Shown here one piece after another: positions 16,623 through 24,485 of a DNA stretch of 64,000 nt. Origin of the DNA: Bacillota bacterium (GTDB lineage: Bacteria > Bacillota > Clostridia > Christensenellales > SZUA-584); NCBI GenBank assembly GCA_023460085.1, contig JAEWRI010000022.1, positions 62,001-126,000 of the forward strand, in the 5' to 3' direction. A program made the position numbers and the translations under genes. The notes beneath the pieces were generated by a model that saw only the letters and a program-made list of their open reading frames with translations, was not told the DNA's origin and ran no database searches. How positions within the stretch are numbered: the first letter of the stretch is position 1; every line of letters starts with the position of its first letter.

Positions 16623-17423
16623 CTATTTCCCCATCGCCGCGGATTTTTTTGCGCATACTTCCACCGCTTCGATAACCGCCCCGCGAAGCCCGCTTTGCTC
16701 CAGAGATTTTACCGCTTCAATGGTGGTACCGCCCGGGGAGCATACGGCATCCTTCAGCGCCCCCGGATGCGTTCCCGTTTCCATAATCATCTTTGCTGCG
16801 CCCAGCACCGTCTGCGCAGCCAGCGTCTGCGCCTGAGCGCGCGGCAGGCCGCAGAGCACGCCGCCGTCAGCCAGCGCTTCGATGAACATAAAAACGTAAG
16901 CGGGGCCGCTTCCCGATACGGCCGTTACCGCATCCATCTGCTTGCACTGCGCAAACGATACTTTCCCCATCGTACCGAAAAGCTTCTTGGCAAAGGTCAT
17001 TTCATGCTCTGTAAAGCTGCTGGGCGTCTCAAACACGCTCATACCCTCCCCCACCATCAGCGGCGTATTGGGCATCACACGAAGCACCCTTTTGTGATTA
17101 CCATATAATTCCTTAATATGCTCTCCGCTCCACCCCGCAGCGATGGAAACCATCGGCAGCTCAACATGGGTCAGCGCCTTGAGCACATCGCCAAGGATAT
17201 TGGGTTTCACAGCGGCAAGCAGCATGCTGCTCGCTGCACACAGCGCTTCCAGCGAAGAAACGCCATGGACGCCCAGCTCGTCTTGCAGCGCCTTCACCTT
17301 GTCCGCGTCGACGTCGTATACAATCACATGGTTCGGAGCCAGTGCGTCATTCTCCACCGCGCCGCGAATAATTGCACCGGCCATATTCCCTGCGCCGATA
17401 AAACCCAGCTTAGTTTCACTCAT
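16623..17423 (-). CDS. proC: Pyrroline-5-carboxylate reductase
   Basis: Last step of proline synthesis: NAD(P)H reduction of pyrroline-5-carboxylate. 266 residues. Rossmann motif LGFIGAGNMAGAI at the N-terminus, RVMPNTPLMVGEG near 120, and the C-terminal signature beginning AVSGSGPAYVF and ending CSPGGTTIEAV. AGGAGG lies 7 bp before the ATG. Confidence 0.96.
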   Translation of the reverse strand: MSETKLGFIGAGNMAGAIIRGAVENDALAPNHVIVYDVDADKVKALQDELGVHGVSSLEALCAASSMLLAAVKPNILGDVLKALTHVELPMVSIAAGWSGEHIKELYGNHKRVLRVMPNTPLMVGEGMSVFETPSSFTEHEMTFAKKLFGTMGKVSFAQCKQMDAVTAVSGSGPAYVFMFIEALADGGVLCGLPRAQAQTLAAQTVLGAAKMIMETGTHPGALKDAVCSPGGTTIEAVKSLEQSGLRGAVIEAVEVCAKKSAAMGK

Positions 17424-17440
17424 TTAAAAACCTCCTGCTA

Positions 17441-17470
17441 TTGACGGAAAGCTACAAATTGTTTTATAAT
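17441..17470 (+). promoter_or_regulatory. Promoter of tRNA-Trp
   Basis: TTGACG and TATAAT are 18 bp apart, 18 bp upstream of the tRNA. Confidence 0.65.
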
Positions 17471-17488
17471 AACTGCTGTCCCCATTGA

Positions 17489-17563
17489 AGGGGAGTGGCT
17501 CAATGGTAGAGCATCGGTCTCCAAAACCGAGGGTTGCGTGTTCGAGTCGCGTCTCCCCTGCCA
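17489..17563 (+). tRNA. tRNA-Trp (CCA)
   Basis: 75 nt with encoded CCA. Acceptor AGGGGAG pairs with CTCCCCT. The anticodon stem CGGTC-type with loop CTCCAAA gives anticodon CCA. It is a single tRNA on the plus strand between two minus-strand genes. Confidence 0.95.
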
Positions 17564-17632
17564 AAGGATGTGTCATCCATATGTACACATCTCAGGGATT
17601 GTCCTCCGAAAGCTCCACCTTTCGGAGACCCC

Positions 17633-17663
17633 AAAGGCGTCTGCTTTCAGCGGGCGCCTTTTT
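17633..17663 (+). terminator. Terminator after tRNA-Trp
   Basis: 13-bp stem with G-U pairs (AAAGGCGTCTGCT / AGCGGGCGCCTTT), loop TTC, T-tract. It also lies 12 bp beyond the purB stop and could act on that strand too. Confidence 0.75.
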
Positions 17664-17674
17664 CATAGCTCAGA

Positions 17675-19111
17675 TTACACGCGCACTTCGCCTTTTGCAC
17701 CCAATCTGGATGCGTACGCCGACAGCACCGGGGTTACGCACGCTTCGATGAAATGCTCCGTCTGTATCTCAGCGCAGCCCGTGAACTTAACAGGTTCCAT
17801 CAGTGCGTCAATCTCCTCGGGAGTCATACGAAATGACTCATCCGATTTAATTCGATCAAGCAGATCGTTGCTCTCCCCCATCATTTTTACCCGTTTGGCG
17901 GCTTCCATCGAGTACCGGCGGATGCGCTCATGCAGTTCCTGACGATCGCCGCCGCGTTTGACGGCTTCCATCAATATGGTCTCCGTGGCCATAAACGGCA
18001 GCTCCGTTTCAATGCGGCGGCGAATGCCATTTTCGTATACCACCAGCCCGGAGGAAACGTTCAGGCATAGGTTCAATATCGCGTCCACGGCGAGGAATCC
18101 CTGCGGCAGCACAATGCGCCGATTGGCGGAATCGTCGAGGGTACGTTCAAACCACTGCGTAGAGGCCGTTACAGCCGCATTCACGGGCAAGGAAATCACA
18201 TAGCGGCACAGTGAACCGATGCGTTCGCTGCGCATGGGATTGCGTTTGTAGGCCATCGCGGAGGACCCGATTTGCTCCGTTTCAAAGGGTTCTTCAACCT
18301 CTTTGAGATTTTGCAACAAACGGAGATCGTTGCTGAACTTGTAGGCGCTCTGTGCTATCAATGCCAGCACGTTGAGTATGATGGTATCCAACTTACGCGG
18401 ATAGGTCTGTCCTGTCACCGCGAAGGCGGACTCAAATCCCAATCGCCGGCATACAGCTTCGTCAAGCGCACGGACTTTTTCGGCGTCCCCGTCAAACAGC
18501 GACAGAAAGCTTGCACCCGTACCGGTAGCGCCACGAATTCCGCGCAGCTTGAACCCTTTGAGTATAGACTGAAGCTGCTCCAAATCGGCCAAAAAATCCT
18601 GTATCCACAGCGTAGCGCGCTTGCCTACCGTGGTAAGCTGTGCGGGCTGATAATGGGTAAAGCCCATCGTCGGCAGACCTTTATACTGCATCGCAAAGCG
18701 GGAAAGGCTGTCAACCACGTTGACGAGCATCGTTTCGACGAGCTTTAGCGCTTCATAAAACGAAATGAGATCCGCATTGTCTCCCACATCGCAGCTTGTT
18801 GCGCCGAGGTGAATGATCGGTCTGGCCTTAGGACATTGTTCGCCATAGGCATAGACGTGCGCCATCACATCGTGGCGTACGATCTTCTCCCGTTCCGCGG
18901 CCACATCAAAATTGACGTCATCCTGAAAACGAATTAATTCTGCGATCTGTTCGTCCGCGATGGGCAGTCCCAGCTCCTGTTCGCTTTGCGCCAGCGCCAC
19001 CCAAATTCTGCGCCACGTGCGGAACTTGAACGCGTCTGAGAAAAGGCGGGCCATGCCGTGTGAGGCGTATCGGGTGATCAACGGGTTTTCATAGGTATCA
19101 TTCATATGCAT
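17675..19111 (-). CDS. purB: Adenylosuccinate lyase
   Basis: Purine biosynthesis and AMP formation: cleaves SAICAR and adenylosuccinate, releasing fumarate. 478 residues of the long form. The fumarase/aspartase signature reads GSSAMAYKRNPMRSER near 280. The substrate-binding loop is GATSCDVGDNADL near 90, and TMGFTHYQPAQ carries the general-acid His. The start overlaps the end of the M19 peptidase gene. ATG codons at 19111 and 19105 are both possible. Confidence 0.95.
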   Translation of the reverse strand: MHMNDTYENPLITRYASHGMARLFSDAFKFRTWRRIWVALAQSEQELGLPIADEQIAELIRFQDDVNFDVAAEREKIVRHDVMAHVYAYGEQCPKARPIIHLGATSCDVGDNADLISFYEALKLVETMLVNVVDSLSRFAMQYKGLPTMGFTHYQPAQLTTVGKRATLWIQDFLADLEQLQSILKGFKLRGIRGATGTGASFLSLFDGDAEKVRALDEAVCRRLGFESAFAVTGQTYPRKLDTIILNVLALIAQSAYKFSNDLRLLQNLKEVEEPFETEQIGSSAMAYKRNPMRSERIGSLCRYVISLPVNAAVTASTQWFERTLDDSANRRIVLPQGFLAVDAILNLCLNVSSGLVVYENGIRRRIETELPFMATETILMEAVKRGGDRQELHERIRRYSMEAAKRVKMMGESNDLLDRIKSDESFRMTPEEIDALMEPVKFTGCAEIQTEHFIEACVTPVLSAYASRLGAKGEVRV

Positions 19112-20028
19112 TCATCCGTATCGTATTTTAGAAATTGTAATATATATCGGGCGAAATTGCCATAGCAAATTTTCTCGGCCAGCGTACGGGAATACCCGCG
19201 GCGCAGCAGTGCTTCCGGTATTCGCTGAAAATCCGCTGCGGTTTCCAGCCCTGCCGGCACAGAGGATATTCCGCAAAAGTCGGAGCCGAGCCCGACAGTA
19301 TCCTCTCCGCCAAAACGCAGCAGCGCTTCCAAATGCCGCATGATGTCCTCCACAGAGGCCTTTCCCTCCGCGAGAAACTCCGGAAAGAAATTCAGCCCGA
19401 TGTAACCTTTTCGCTCGGCAATCGCTTCCACCTGGTTCTTTTTAAGATTGCGCGGGTTTGCGTGCAGCTCCCACACGCAAGAATGGGACGCACAGGGAGC
19501 TTCCTCAAAGGCGTCCAGCGCCTCCCAGAAGCCCTGCTCGTTGAGATGCGATACATCCAACGCCATATGAAGCGAATTCATCAGTTTCAGCGCTTCTAAG
19601 CCCCGTCTCTTCAGACCGCCTTCGCTGAGACATCCGCTGCCGAACGCATTCTCGAAATTCCATGTCAGGCTGAGCATGCGGGCACCATCGCTGTAAAACT
19701 CTCCGATGAATTCTGTACGGCAGCCCATACTCTCACCGCTTTCCACTGAAAGCACGACACCGATGCCCGGCGCATCCAGATCCTCCGGATGGGTGCAAAG
19801 GTGAACTTCTTCAGGATGATCGTTCAGCATCTGGCGCAGTGCGGCCACCTGCTTTCGGCTGCATTCTACCGGAGCCGGATCTTCAGCCGGGGTCCATATG
19901 GCAAGGTTTTGCAACGCCACGCCGCCCTGCAGAAGTCTCTCTACCCCGCCCTGATCATATACGTGTCCGCTTTCAGCGCCAAGCACGCTGTATCCGAGGT
20001 AATCCGAATGCGAATCCGCAATGCGCAT
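19102..20028 (-). CDS. Membrane dipeptidase-type peptidase (M19)
   Basis: 308 residues from ATG 20028 behind AAAGGACGGGG; an upstream TTG would lack a ribosome site. Renal-dipeptidase family, binuclear zinc enzymes cleaving dipeptides, often containing D-residues. The first metal pair is in ADSHSDYLGY (HxD), a bridging Glu is likely in VLSVESGESMG, HLNEQGFWE and SHSCVWELHANPRN supply further His ligands, and GLGSDFCGI carries the last Asp. No signal peptide, so it is cytoplasmic. Cotranscribed with purB (10-bp overlap). Confidence 0.85.
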   Translation of the reverse strand: MRIADSHSDYLGYSVLGAESGHVYDQGGVERLLQGGVALQNLAIWTPAEDPAPVECSRKQVAALRQMLNDHPEEVHLCTHPEDLDAPGIGVVLSVESGESMGCRTEFIGEFYSDGARMLSLTWNFENAFGSGCLSEGGLKRRGLEALKLMNSLHMALDVSHLNEQGFWEALDAFEEAPCASHSCVWELHANPRNLKKNQVEAIAERKGYIGLNFFPEFLAEGKASVEDIMRHLEALLRFGGEDTVGLGSDFCGISSVPAGLETAADFQRIPEALLRRGYSRTLAEKICYGNFARYILQFLKYDTDECI

Positions 20029-20061
20029 AGGCCCCGTCCTTTCAACCAATGACCATCAGAG

Positions 20062-20092
20062 AAAAAAAGAAAGAGCCGGGTTGTCCGGCTCC
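20062..20092 (-). terminator. Terminator of rny
   Basis: On the minus strand GAGCCGG / CCGGCTC with a short loop, followed by a run of seven T, directly after the rny stop. Confidence 0.85.
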
Positions 20093-20095
20093 TTC

Positions 20096-21634
20096 CTATT
20101 TTGCAAATTCGATTGAGCGAGTCTCCCGGATAACATTGACCTTGATCTGTCCGGGATAATCCAAATCCTTTTCAATCTTTTTCACAATATCCTTTGCCAT
20201 CAGATGCATTCCTGCATCGTCCACGTCCTCGGGTTTGACCAAAATGCGGACTTCACGTCCTGCCTGTATGGCGTAGCATTTTTCAACTCCCGCAAACGAG
20301 TTTGCGATTTCCTCCAAAGCTTCCAGACGTTTGATATAGTTTTCCAGAGTTTCACGACGCGCGCCCGGCCTTGCAGCCGATATTGCGTCGGCAGACTGTA
20401 CAAGCACCGCTTCCACAGTTTCCGCTTCGATATCGCCGTGATGCGCCTGTATACAGTGTATCACGTCGTTGCTTTCACGGTATTTTCTCGCGAGATCGGC
20501 ACCTATCTGGATATGCGGGCCTTCCACCTCGTGGTCGACCGCCTTGCCGATATCATGGAGCAACCCCCCGCGCTTGGCCAGCTTGACATTCGCGCCCAGC
20601 TCCGCCGCCATTACCGCCGCCAGATGTGCCACCTCAAGCGAATGCTTGAGCACATTCTGACCGTAGCTTGTGCGGTACTTGAGCCGTCCAAGCAGCTTGA
20701 TGATCTCGGGATGCAGATTATGTATGCCGGCTTCAAAAGCCGCCTGCTCTCCTGCATCGTGGATCTCTTTGTCTACTTCTTTGCGCGCCTTCTTGACCAT
20801 CTCTTCGATGCGGGCCGGATGAATTCTGCCGTCGATGATGAGCTTTTCCAAAGCGATTCGCGCGACTTCCCGGCGTATCGGGTCAAAACCGGACAGTATC
20901 ACTGCTTCCGGTGTATCGTCGATAATGAGGTCAATGCCGGTTGCGGTTTCCAGTGCACGGATGTTGCGGCCTTCCCTGCCGATGATTCGGCCCTTCATCT
21001 CGTCGCTTGGCAGCGCCACTACGGAAACGGTATTCTCCGCTACCTGGTCTGCCGCGTATTTCTGTATCGCGTTGGCAATGATCTCGCGTGACTTTTTGTC
21101 CGCTTCCTCTTTGGCCTTCGACTCGATTTCGCGGACATAGACCGCCATATCGCGCCGTGTCTCCTGCTCAACCTTATCCAGCAGAATCTGCTTTGCTTCC
21201 TCAGTAGTCAGTCCGGATACCTTTTCGAGCTGTTCAAGCTGTTGTTTTAAGGCCTCGTCGATCTCTTCCTTGCGTTTGGTGATCTCCTTAAGCCGCTTGT
21301 TTACCTGCTCGTCCTTGGCTTCCAGGCCAGCCATTTTCTTGTCTACCGTTTCTTCTCGCTGGGCCAGCCTTCTCTCCGTTCTCAGGATCTCATTTCGTCT
21401 TTCTTTGCTTTCCTTCTCAAAATCGCTCCTCATGGCGTGGATTTCTTCTTTGGCCTCGAGAATCGTTTCCTTCTTGACGGCCTCCGCTTTCTTCTGAGCG
21501 TCGGTCACCAAGCGCTTCACGGATTCCTCGGCACGTCCTACCTTGGCTTCGGCAATCCTCTTGCGGTATAGATATCCCCCAAGGATTCCAACCAAAATGC
21601 CGACAACGGGCAGAACGACGTACAGATAACCCAC
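20096..21634 (-). CDS. rny: Ribonuclease Y
   Basis: Membrane-tethered endoribonuclease that initiates mRNA decay in Bacillota. 512 residues. One N-terminal helix (LYVVLPVVGILVGILGGYLY) is followed by a long charged coiled coil (about 30-200), a KH domain (MKGRIIGREGRNIRALE) and the HD domain (LLHDIGKAVDHEVEGPH, HHGD). The start is GTG 21634 behind GAGGAGG. The gene has its own promoter and terminator and a leader of about 160 nt. Confidence 0.97.
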   Translation of the reverse strand: MGYLYVVLPVVGILVGILGGYLYRKRIAEAKVGRAEESVKRLVTDAQKKAEAVKKETILEAKEEIHAMRSDFEKESKERRNEILRTERRLAQREETVDKKMAGLEAKDEQVNKRLKEITKRKEEIDEALKQQLEQLEKVSGLTTEEAKQILLDKVEQETRRDMAVYVREIESKAKEEADKKSREIIANAIQKYAADQVAENTVSVVALPSDEMKGRIIGREGRNIRALETATGIDLIIDDTPEAVILSGFDPIRREVARIALEKLIIDGRIHPARIEEMVKKARKEVDKEIHDAGEQAAFEAGIHNLHPEIIKLLGRLKYRTSYGQNVLKHSLEVAHLAAVMAAELGANVKLAKRGGLLHDIGKAVDHEVEGPHIQIGADLARKYRESNDVIHCIQAHHGDIEAETVEAVLVQSADAISAARPGARRETLENYIKRLEALEEIANSFAGVEKCYAIQAGREVRILVKPEDVDDAGMHLMAKDIVKKIEKDLDYPGQIKVNVIRETRSIEFAK

Positions 21635-21801
21635 TTGGCTGCTGCACCTCCTCTATTTAATTTTTATGCAGATAATATCCTGTATCTGCGCTGCATTATC
21701 AATCATGCGACTAAAAAAGCTGATTGTCTTTAATGCATGGGGCTCCAACAGTACAATCTATAAAAAAAAAGCACAGAAATCCTTATTAGAAACCCCAGTT
21801 A

Positions 21802-21830
21802 ATTCTATGATCATCTCATGGGTTTGTCAA
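21802..21830 (-). promoter_or_regulatory. Promoter of rny
   Basis: On the minus strand TTGACA (21830-21825) and TAGAAT (21807-21802) are 17 bp apart, right after the upstream membrane-protein gene. Confidence 0.65.
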
Positions 21831-21831
21831 G

Positions 21832-22695
21832 TCATGTTAGGTCGATATCAGGGCTTTCTTGGATTTGTTTTCCTCTTTTATATGAAACGAAAGCCATTAC
21901 AAAACAGAGCAGAGCAATGATGGGATAATAAAACCGCCATCCTCCCAGCAGCGGCCAAAGCATCGCGATAATGCCATAAAAGATGTACGCTCGTATTTTA
22001 GTTCTGCTGAATGCAGAGCGCTTAATACGCTCCATCGAAATAATGGTCTCCTCCATCTCCTGTTTTGCCCTCTCCTCTGCGCTGTCCTCATCAGGCAGCA
22101 TGCTTTTCTCCTGCGCAATGCGCAATACATCTCTGCCGGATACCAGAATCAGCCCTACGCCCTCCGCAAATTTCTTTGCATCCGCATCGAACTCTGAAAG
22201 CGACACCACTGCCGCAGTTTTATCTTCTTTGCACAGCCGGTATGCTTCCACCGTTTTCTGAGCGGTCAGGCTGCCGCTGGGATGATTGTGCAGCACAACC
22301 ATACGCATACCTTTGCGTTCCGCAAGAAAGCCTCCCTGAATCGCCTCTACGTCGCTGAGACTGCCGAACAGCTTTTCCATGTACCCAACATATTCGTGCA
22401 GGTTCATCAGCGTCAGCGTCTCGAGCAGACATTTTTCACGGATACGCTGCAAATCCTTTTTAAAATACTTCTCTGCTTTCCTGTTTCCGTATGCATGCAT
22501 CGCAATTCCCGCAGCCAGCGTAACGAGTACCGCAACCGGAATAGCCACCGCCAGCGAATGACTCCACTGAAGCATCAGCAAAAACAGCACAATGAGCATT
22601 GACACACGAATCAGCAGGAAGTCAATAATACGCGCGATGATTGAGCGGCCTCCGCTCATCTTTTTGCGATAGTATCTTCTTAACCGGGCGTCCAT
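21832..22695 (-). CDS. Membrane protein with central restriction-endonuclease-like domain, unknown
   Basis: 287 residues from ATG 22695, 7 bp after GGGGG; a second ATG two codons earlier is too close to that site. Two hydrophobic helices near residues 30-70 and two near 230-270 flank a cytoplasmic domain. The domain segment EAYRLCKEDKTAAVVSLSEFDADAKKFAEGVGLILVSGRDVLRI has the look of an Mrr/PD-(D/E)XK fold seen in other membrane-tethered Bacillota proteins. Catalytic residues cannot be assigned with confidence. Function unknown. Confidence 0.6.
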   Translation of the reverse strand: MDARLRRYYRKKMSGGRSIIARIIDFLLIRVSMLIVLFLLMLQWSHSLAVAIPVAVLVTLAAGIAMHAYGNRKAEKYFKKDLQRIREKCLLETLTLMNLHEYVGYMEKLFGSLSDVEAIQGGFLAERKGMRMVVLHNHPSGSLTAQKTVEAYRLCKEDKTAAVVSLSEFDADAKKFAEGVGLILVSGRDVLRIAQEKSMLPDEDSAEERAKQEMEETIISMERIKRSAFSRTKIRAYIFYGIIAMLWPLLGGWRFYYPIIALLCFVMAFVSYKRGKQIQESPDIDLT

Positions 22696-22771
22696 AGCCA
22701 TACCCCCTCTCCGCTATTATTGTTTCCATATCATCTTTTTGTATACATCCATTTTGTGTACGTCCATCAAC

Positions 22772-22801
22772 TTGCCACTGCTGATGCCGGGGTGATATAA
22801 T
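22772..22801 (+). promoter_or_regulatory. Promoter of nadD-yqeK-rsfS
   Basis: TTGCCA and TATAAT are 18 bp apart. TATAAT ends only 6 bp before the first in-frame ATG of nadD. Confidence 0.6.
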
Positions 22802-22807
22802 GGCATT

Positions 22808-23488
22808 ATGAAGACTGCAAGGTTGGACGGCGCGGCCGAATTTTCACAGCTGGATTCATTGTGCCTTCAACCCCGGCGAAACCGTGTGGGGCTTCTTGGG
22901 GGTACGTTTAATCCGATACACAACGGCCATATTGGAATGGCATACATTGCGCTCTACGAATTTGCGCTGGGCGAGGTCGTTTTTATTCCGCTGGGATTGC
23001 CGCCGCACAAGCGAAACGAAGCTATCGCCCCGGCAGAGCACCGCCTTAGCATGCTGCGTCTGGCAACACAGGGTGAGCCAAGGTTTTCCGTGGATACCAT
23101 TGAACTGAATCGCTCCGGGTTTACCTATACCGTAGATACTCTGGAAGCGCTTTGCATCGCCCATACTCAAACGGAATATTACTATATCATCGGAGCGGAC
23201 ACTCTCTATGAGTTGAAAGGATGGAGACGCTTTGAGCGCGTGATAGAGCTGGTGCGCTTTATTTGTGTGCTTCGCCCGGGCGTGGATGATACAGACGCGC
23301 GCATTTACGCGGAAGCGGTTAACGCAAAATATGGTCAGAGGATCAGTCTTGCGCGCGACAGAGGTCCGGATATCTCCTCCACACTGATTCGTGATATGGC
23401 AGCGGAGGGACATCTCCCTTCCGGTCTTCTGCCCAAAGCCGTAGCAGAATATATCCGCAAAAACCACATCTATTCGCAAGGGGTATAA
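22808..23488 (+). CDS. nadD: Nicotinate-nucleotide adenylyltransferase NadD
   Basis: Forms deamido-NAD from nicotinate mononucleotide and ATP. The core has GLLGGTFNPIHNGHIG (nucleotidyl-transfer HxGH), PPHKRN, IIGADTLYELKGWRRFE and ISSTLIRD near the C-terminus. As drawn (226 residues) it has about 25 extra N-terminal residues, and the first ATG sits at the expected transcript start. Either the mRNA is leaderless or translation begins inside, for example at GTG 22886, although no good ribosome site precedes it. yqeK starts directly after the stop. Confidence 0.93.
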   Translation: MKTARLDGAAEFSQLDSLCLQPRRNRVGLLGGTFNPIHNGHIGMAYIALYEFALGEVVFIPLGLPPHKRNEAIAPAEHRLSMLRLATQGEPRFSVDTIELNRSGFTYTVDTLEALCIAHTQTEYYYIIGADTLYELKGWRRFERVIELVRFICVLRPGVDDTDARIYAEAVNAKYGQRISLARDRGPDISSTLIRDMAAEGHLPSGLLPKAVAEYIRKNHIYSQGV

Positions 23489-24046
23489 ATGATAAACGAG
23501 GATCGCGCCGCGGAGTACGTGCAATCGCAAATCAATCATAAGAGATTTCTTCATTCCATTGCGACTGCGTCCGAAGCGGAAACCCTTGCTAAAGCGCTTG
23601 GCGCGGACAGAAAAAAGGCACGGATGGCAGGGTTGCTGCATGATGTCGGCAAAGGCCACGCCTGTGATGCGGCTCGGTACGGGATTGAACTGGATGCTAT
23701 CGAGACAATGAACCCGGAACTTGCGCACGGCCGCATTGGTGCAGCCATGGTTAAAGCCGACCTTGGTGTCGATGATGACGAAATACTCTCCGCGATTACC
23801 TGTCATACTACGGGTAAAGCCAATATGACGTTGCTTGACAAAATCATATATCTCGCGGATATAATAGAACCGGGGAGAGCATTCGAAGGCGTGGAGCGTG
23901 TTCGCGCGCTGGCGCCGCATAACGTCGACGAAGCGATGATCTTTGCTTTGGAAAAGACCATTGCGTTCGTACAGTGCAATGGATTTACGCTACATCCCAA
24001 AAGCGTGGAGGCGTATCAATATTTACTCGACAGGAGGAAACAGTAG
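23489..24046 (+). CDS. yqeK: HD-domain nucleotide hydrolase YqeK
   Basis: 185 residues. YqeK proteins hydrolyse diadenosine tetraphosphate symmetrically. HD motif: H in HSIATASEAE, LLHDVGKGH (HD pair) and HGRIGAAM, then CHTTGK and DIIEPGR later in the domain. Its position between nadD and rsfS is the conserved Bacillota order. ATG abuts the nadD stop. Confidence 0.93.
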   Translation: MINEDRAAEYVQSQINHKRFLHSIATASEAETLAKALGADRKKARMAGLLHDVGKGHACDAARYGIELDAIETMNPELAHGRIGAAMVKADLGVDDDEILSAITCHTTGKANMTLLDKIIYLADIIEPGRAFEGVERVRALAPHNVDEAMIFALEKTIAFVQCNGFTLHPKSVEAYQYLLDRRKQ

Positions 24047-24049
24047 AGC

Positions 24050-24421
24050 TTGGAATATCGCGAAGATGTGTTGGAGGCTGCAAAGCAGCTGTTTATGAAA
24101 AAGGCGGAGGATGTTCGGATACTGAACGTATCGAACATTACCATCATAGCGGATTACTTTATCATCGCAAGCGGCCGCTCGGATGTCCATGTGAAATCTC
24201 TGTGCGAAGAGATCCAGAAGTTTATGTCTGAGCACGGCAAACCCCAGCTGCGGATCGAGGGTTACCGTGAAGGACGGTGGATCGTAATCGACTATGGCGA
24301 TATACTGGTCCACATTTTCCACAAAAAAGAGCGGGAGTTTTATGACCTGGAACGGCTTTGGGTGGACGGAGATAATTGCAGACAAATTACCGATGATGAT
24401 TTCCCCAGACCACAGGTCTGA
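24050..24421 (+). CDS. rsfS: Ribosomal silencing factor RsfS
   Basis: 123 residues. Binds ribosomal protein L14 and blocks subunit joining when nutrients are scarce. Conserved core: ADYFIIASGRSDVHVKSLCEEI, then LRIEGYREGRWIVIDYGDILVHIFHKKEREFYDLERLW. Start is TTG 24050, 3 bp after the yqeK stop, with AGGAGG 12 bp upstream. Confidence 0.95.
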   Translation: MEYREDVLEAAKQLFMKKAEDVRILNVSNITIIADYFIIASGRSDVHVKSLCEEIQKFMSEHGKPQLRIEGYREGRWIVIDYGDILVHIFHKKEREFYDLERLWVDGDNCRQITDDDFPRPQV

Positions 24422-24440
24422 TCTGGCATCAAAAAGGAAC

Positions 24441-24475
24441 GGCGGGACAACTCAGCGTTGCCCCGCCATTTTATT
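24441..24475 (+). terminator. Terminator between rsfS and hydA
   Basis: GGCGGG-CAAC / GTTG-CCCGCC hairpin followed by ATTTTATT. It lies between convergent genes and probably works for both. Confidence 0.7.
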
Positions 24476-24485
24476 GTCTGTCAGG

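Noticed and set aside
22856..23920. 354-codon antisense frame across nadD and yqeK
   Set aside because: Spans two conserved genes and their junction; no independent support.
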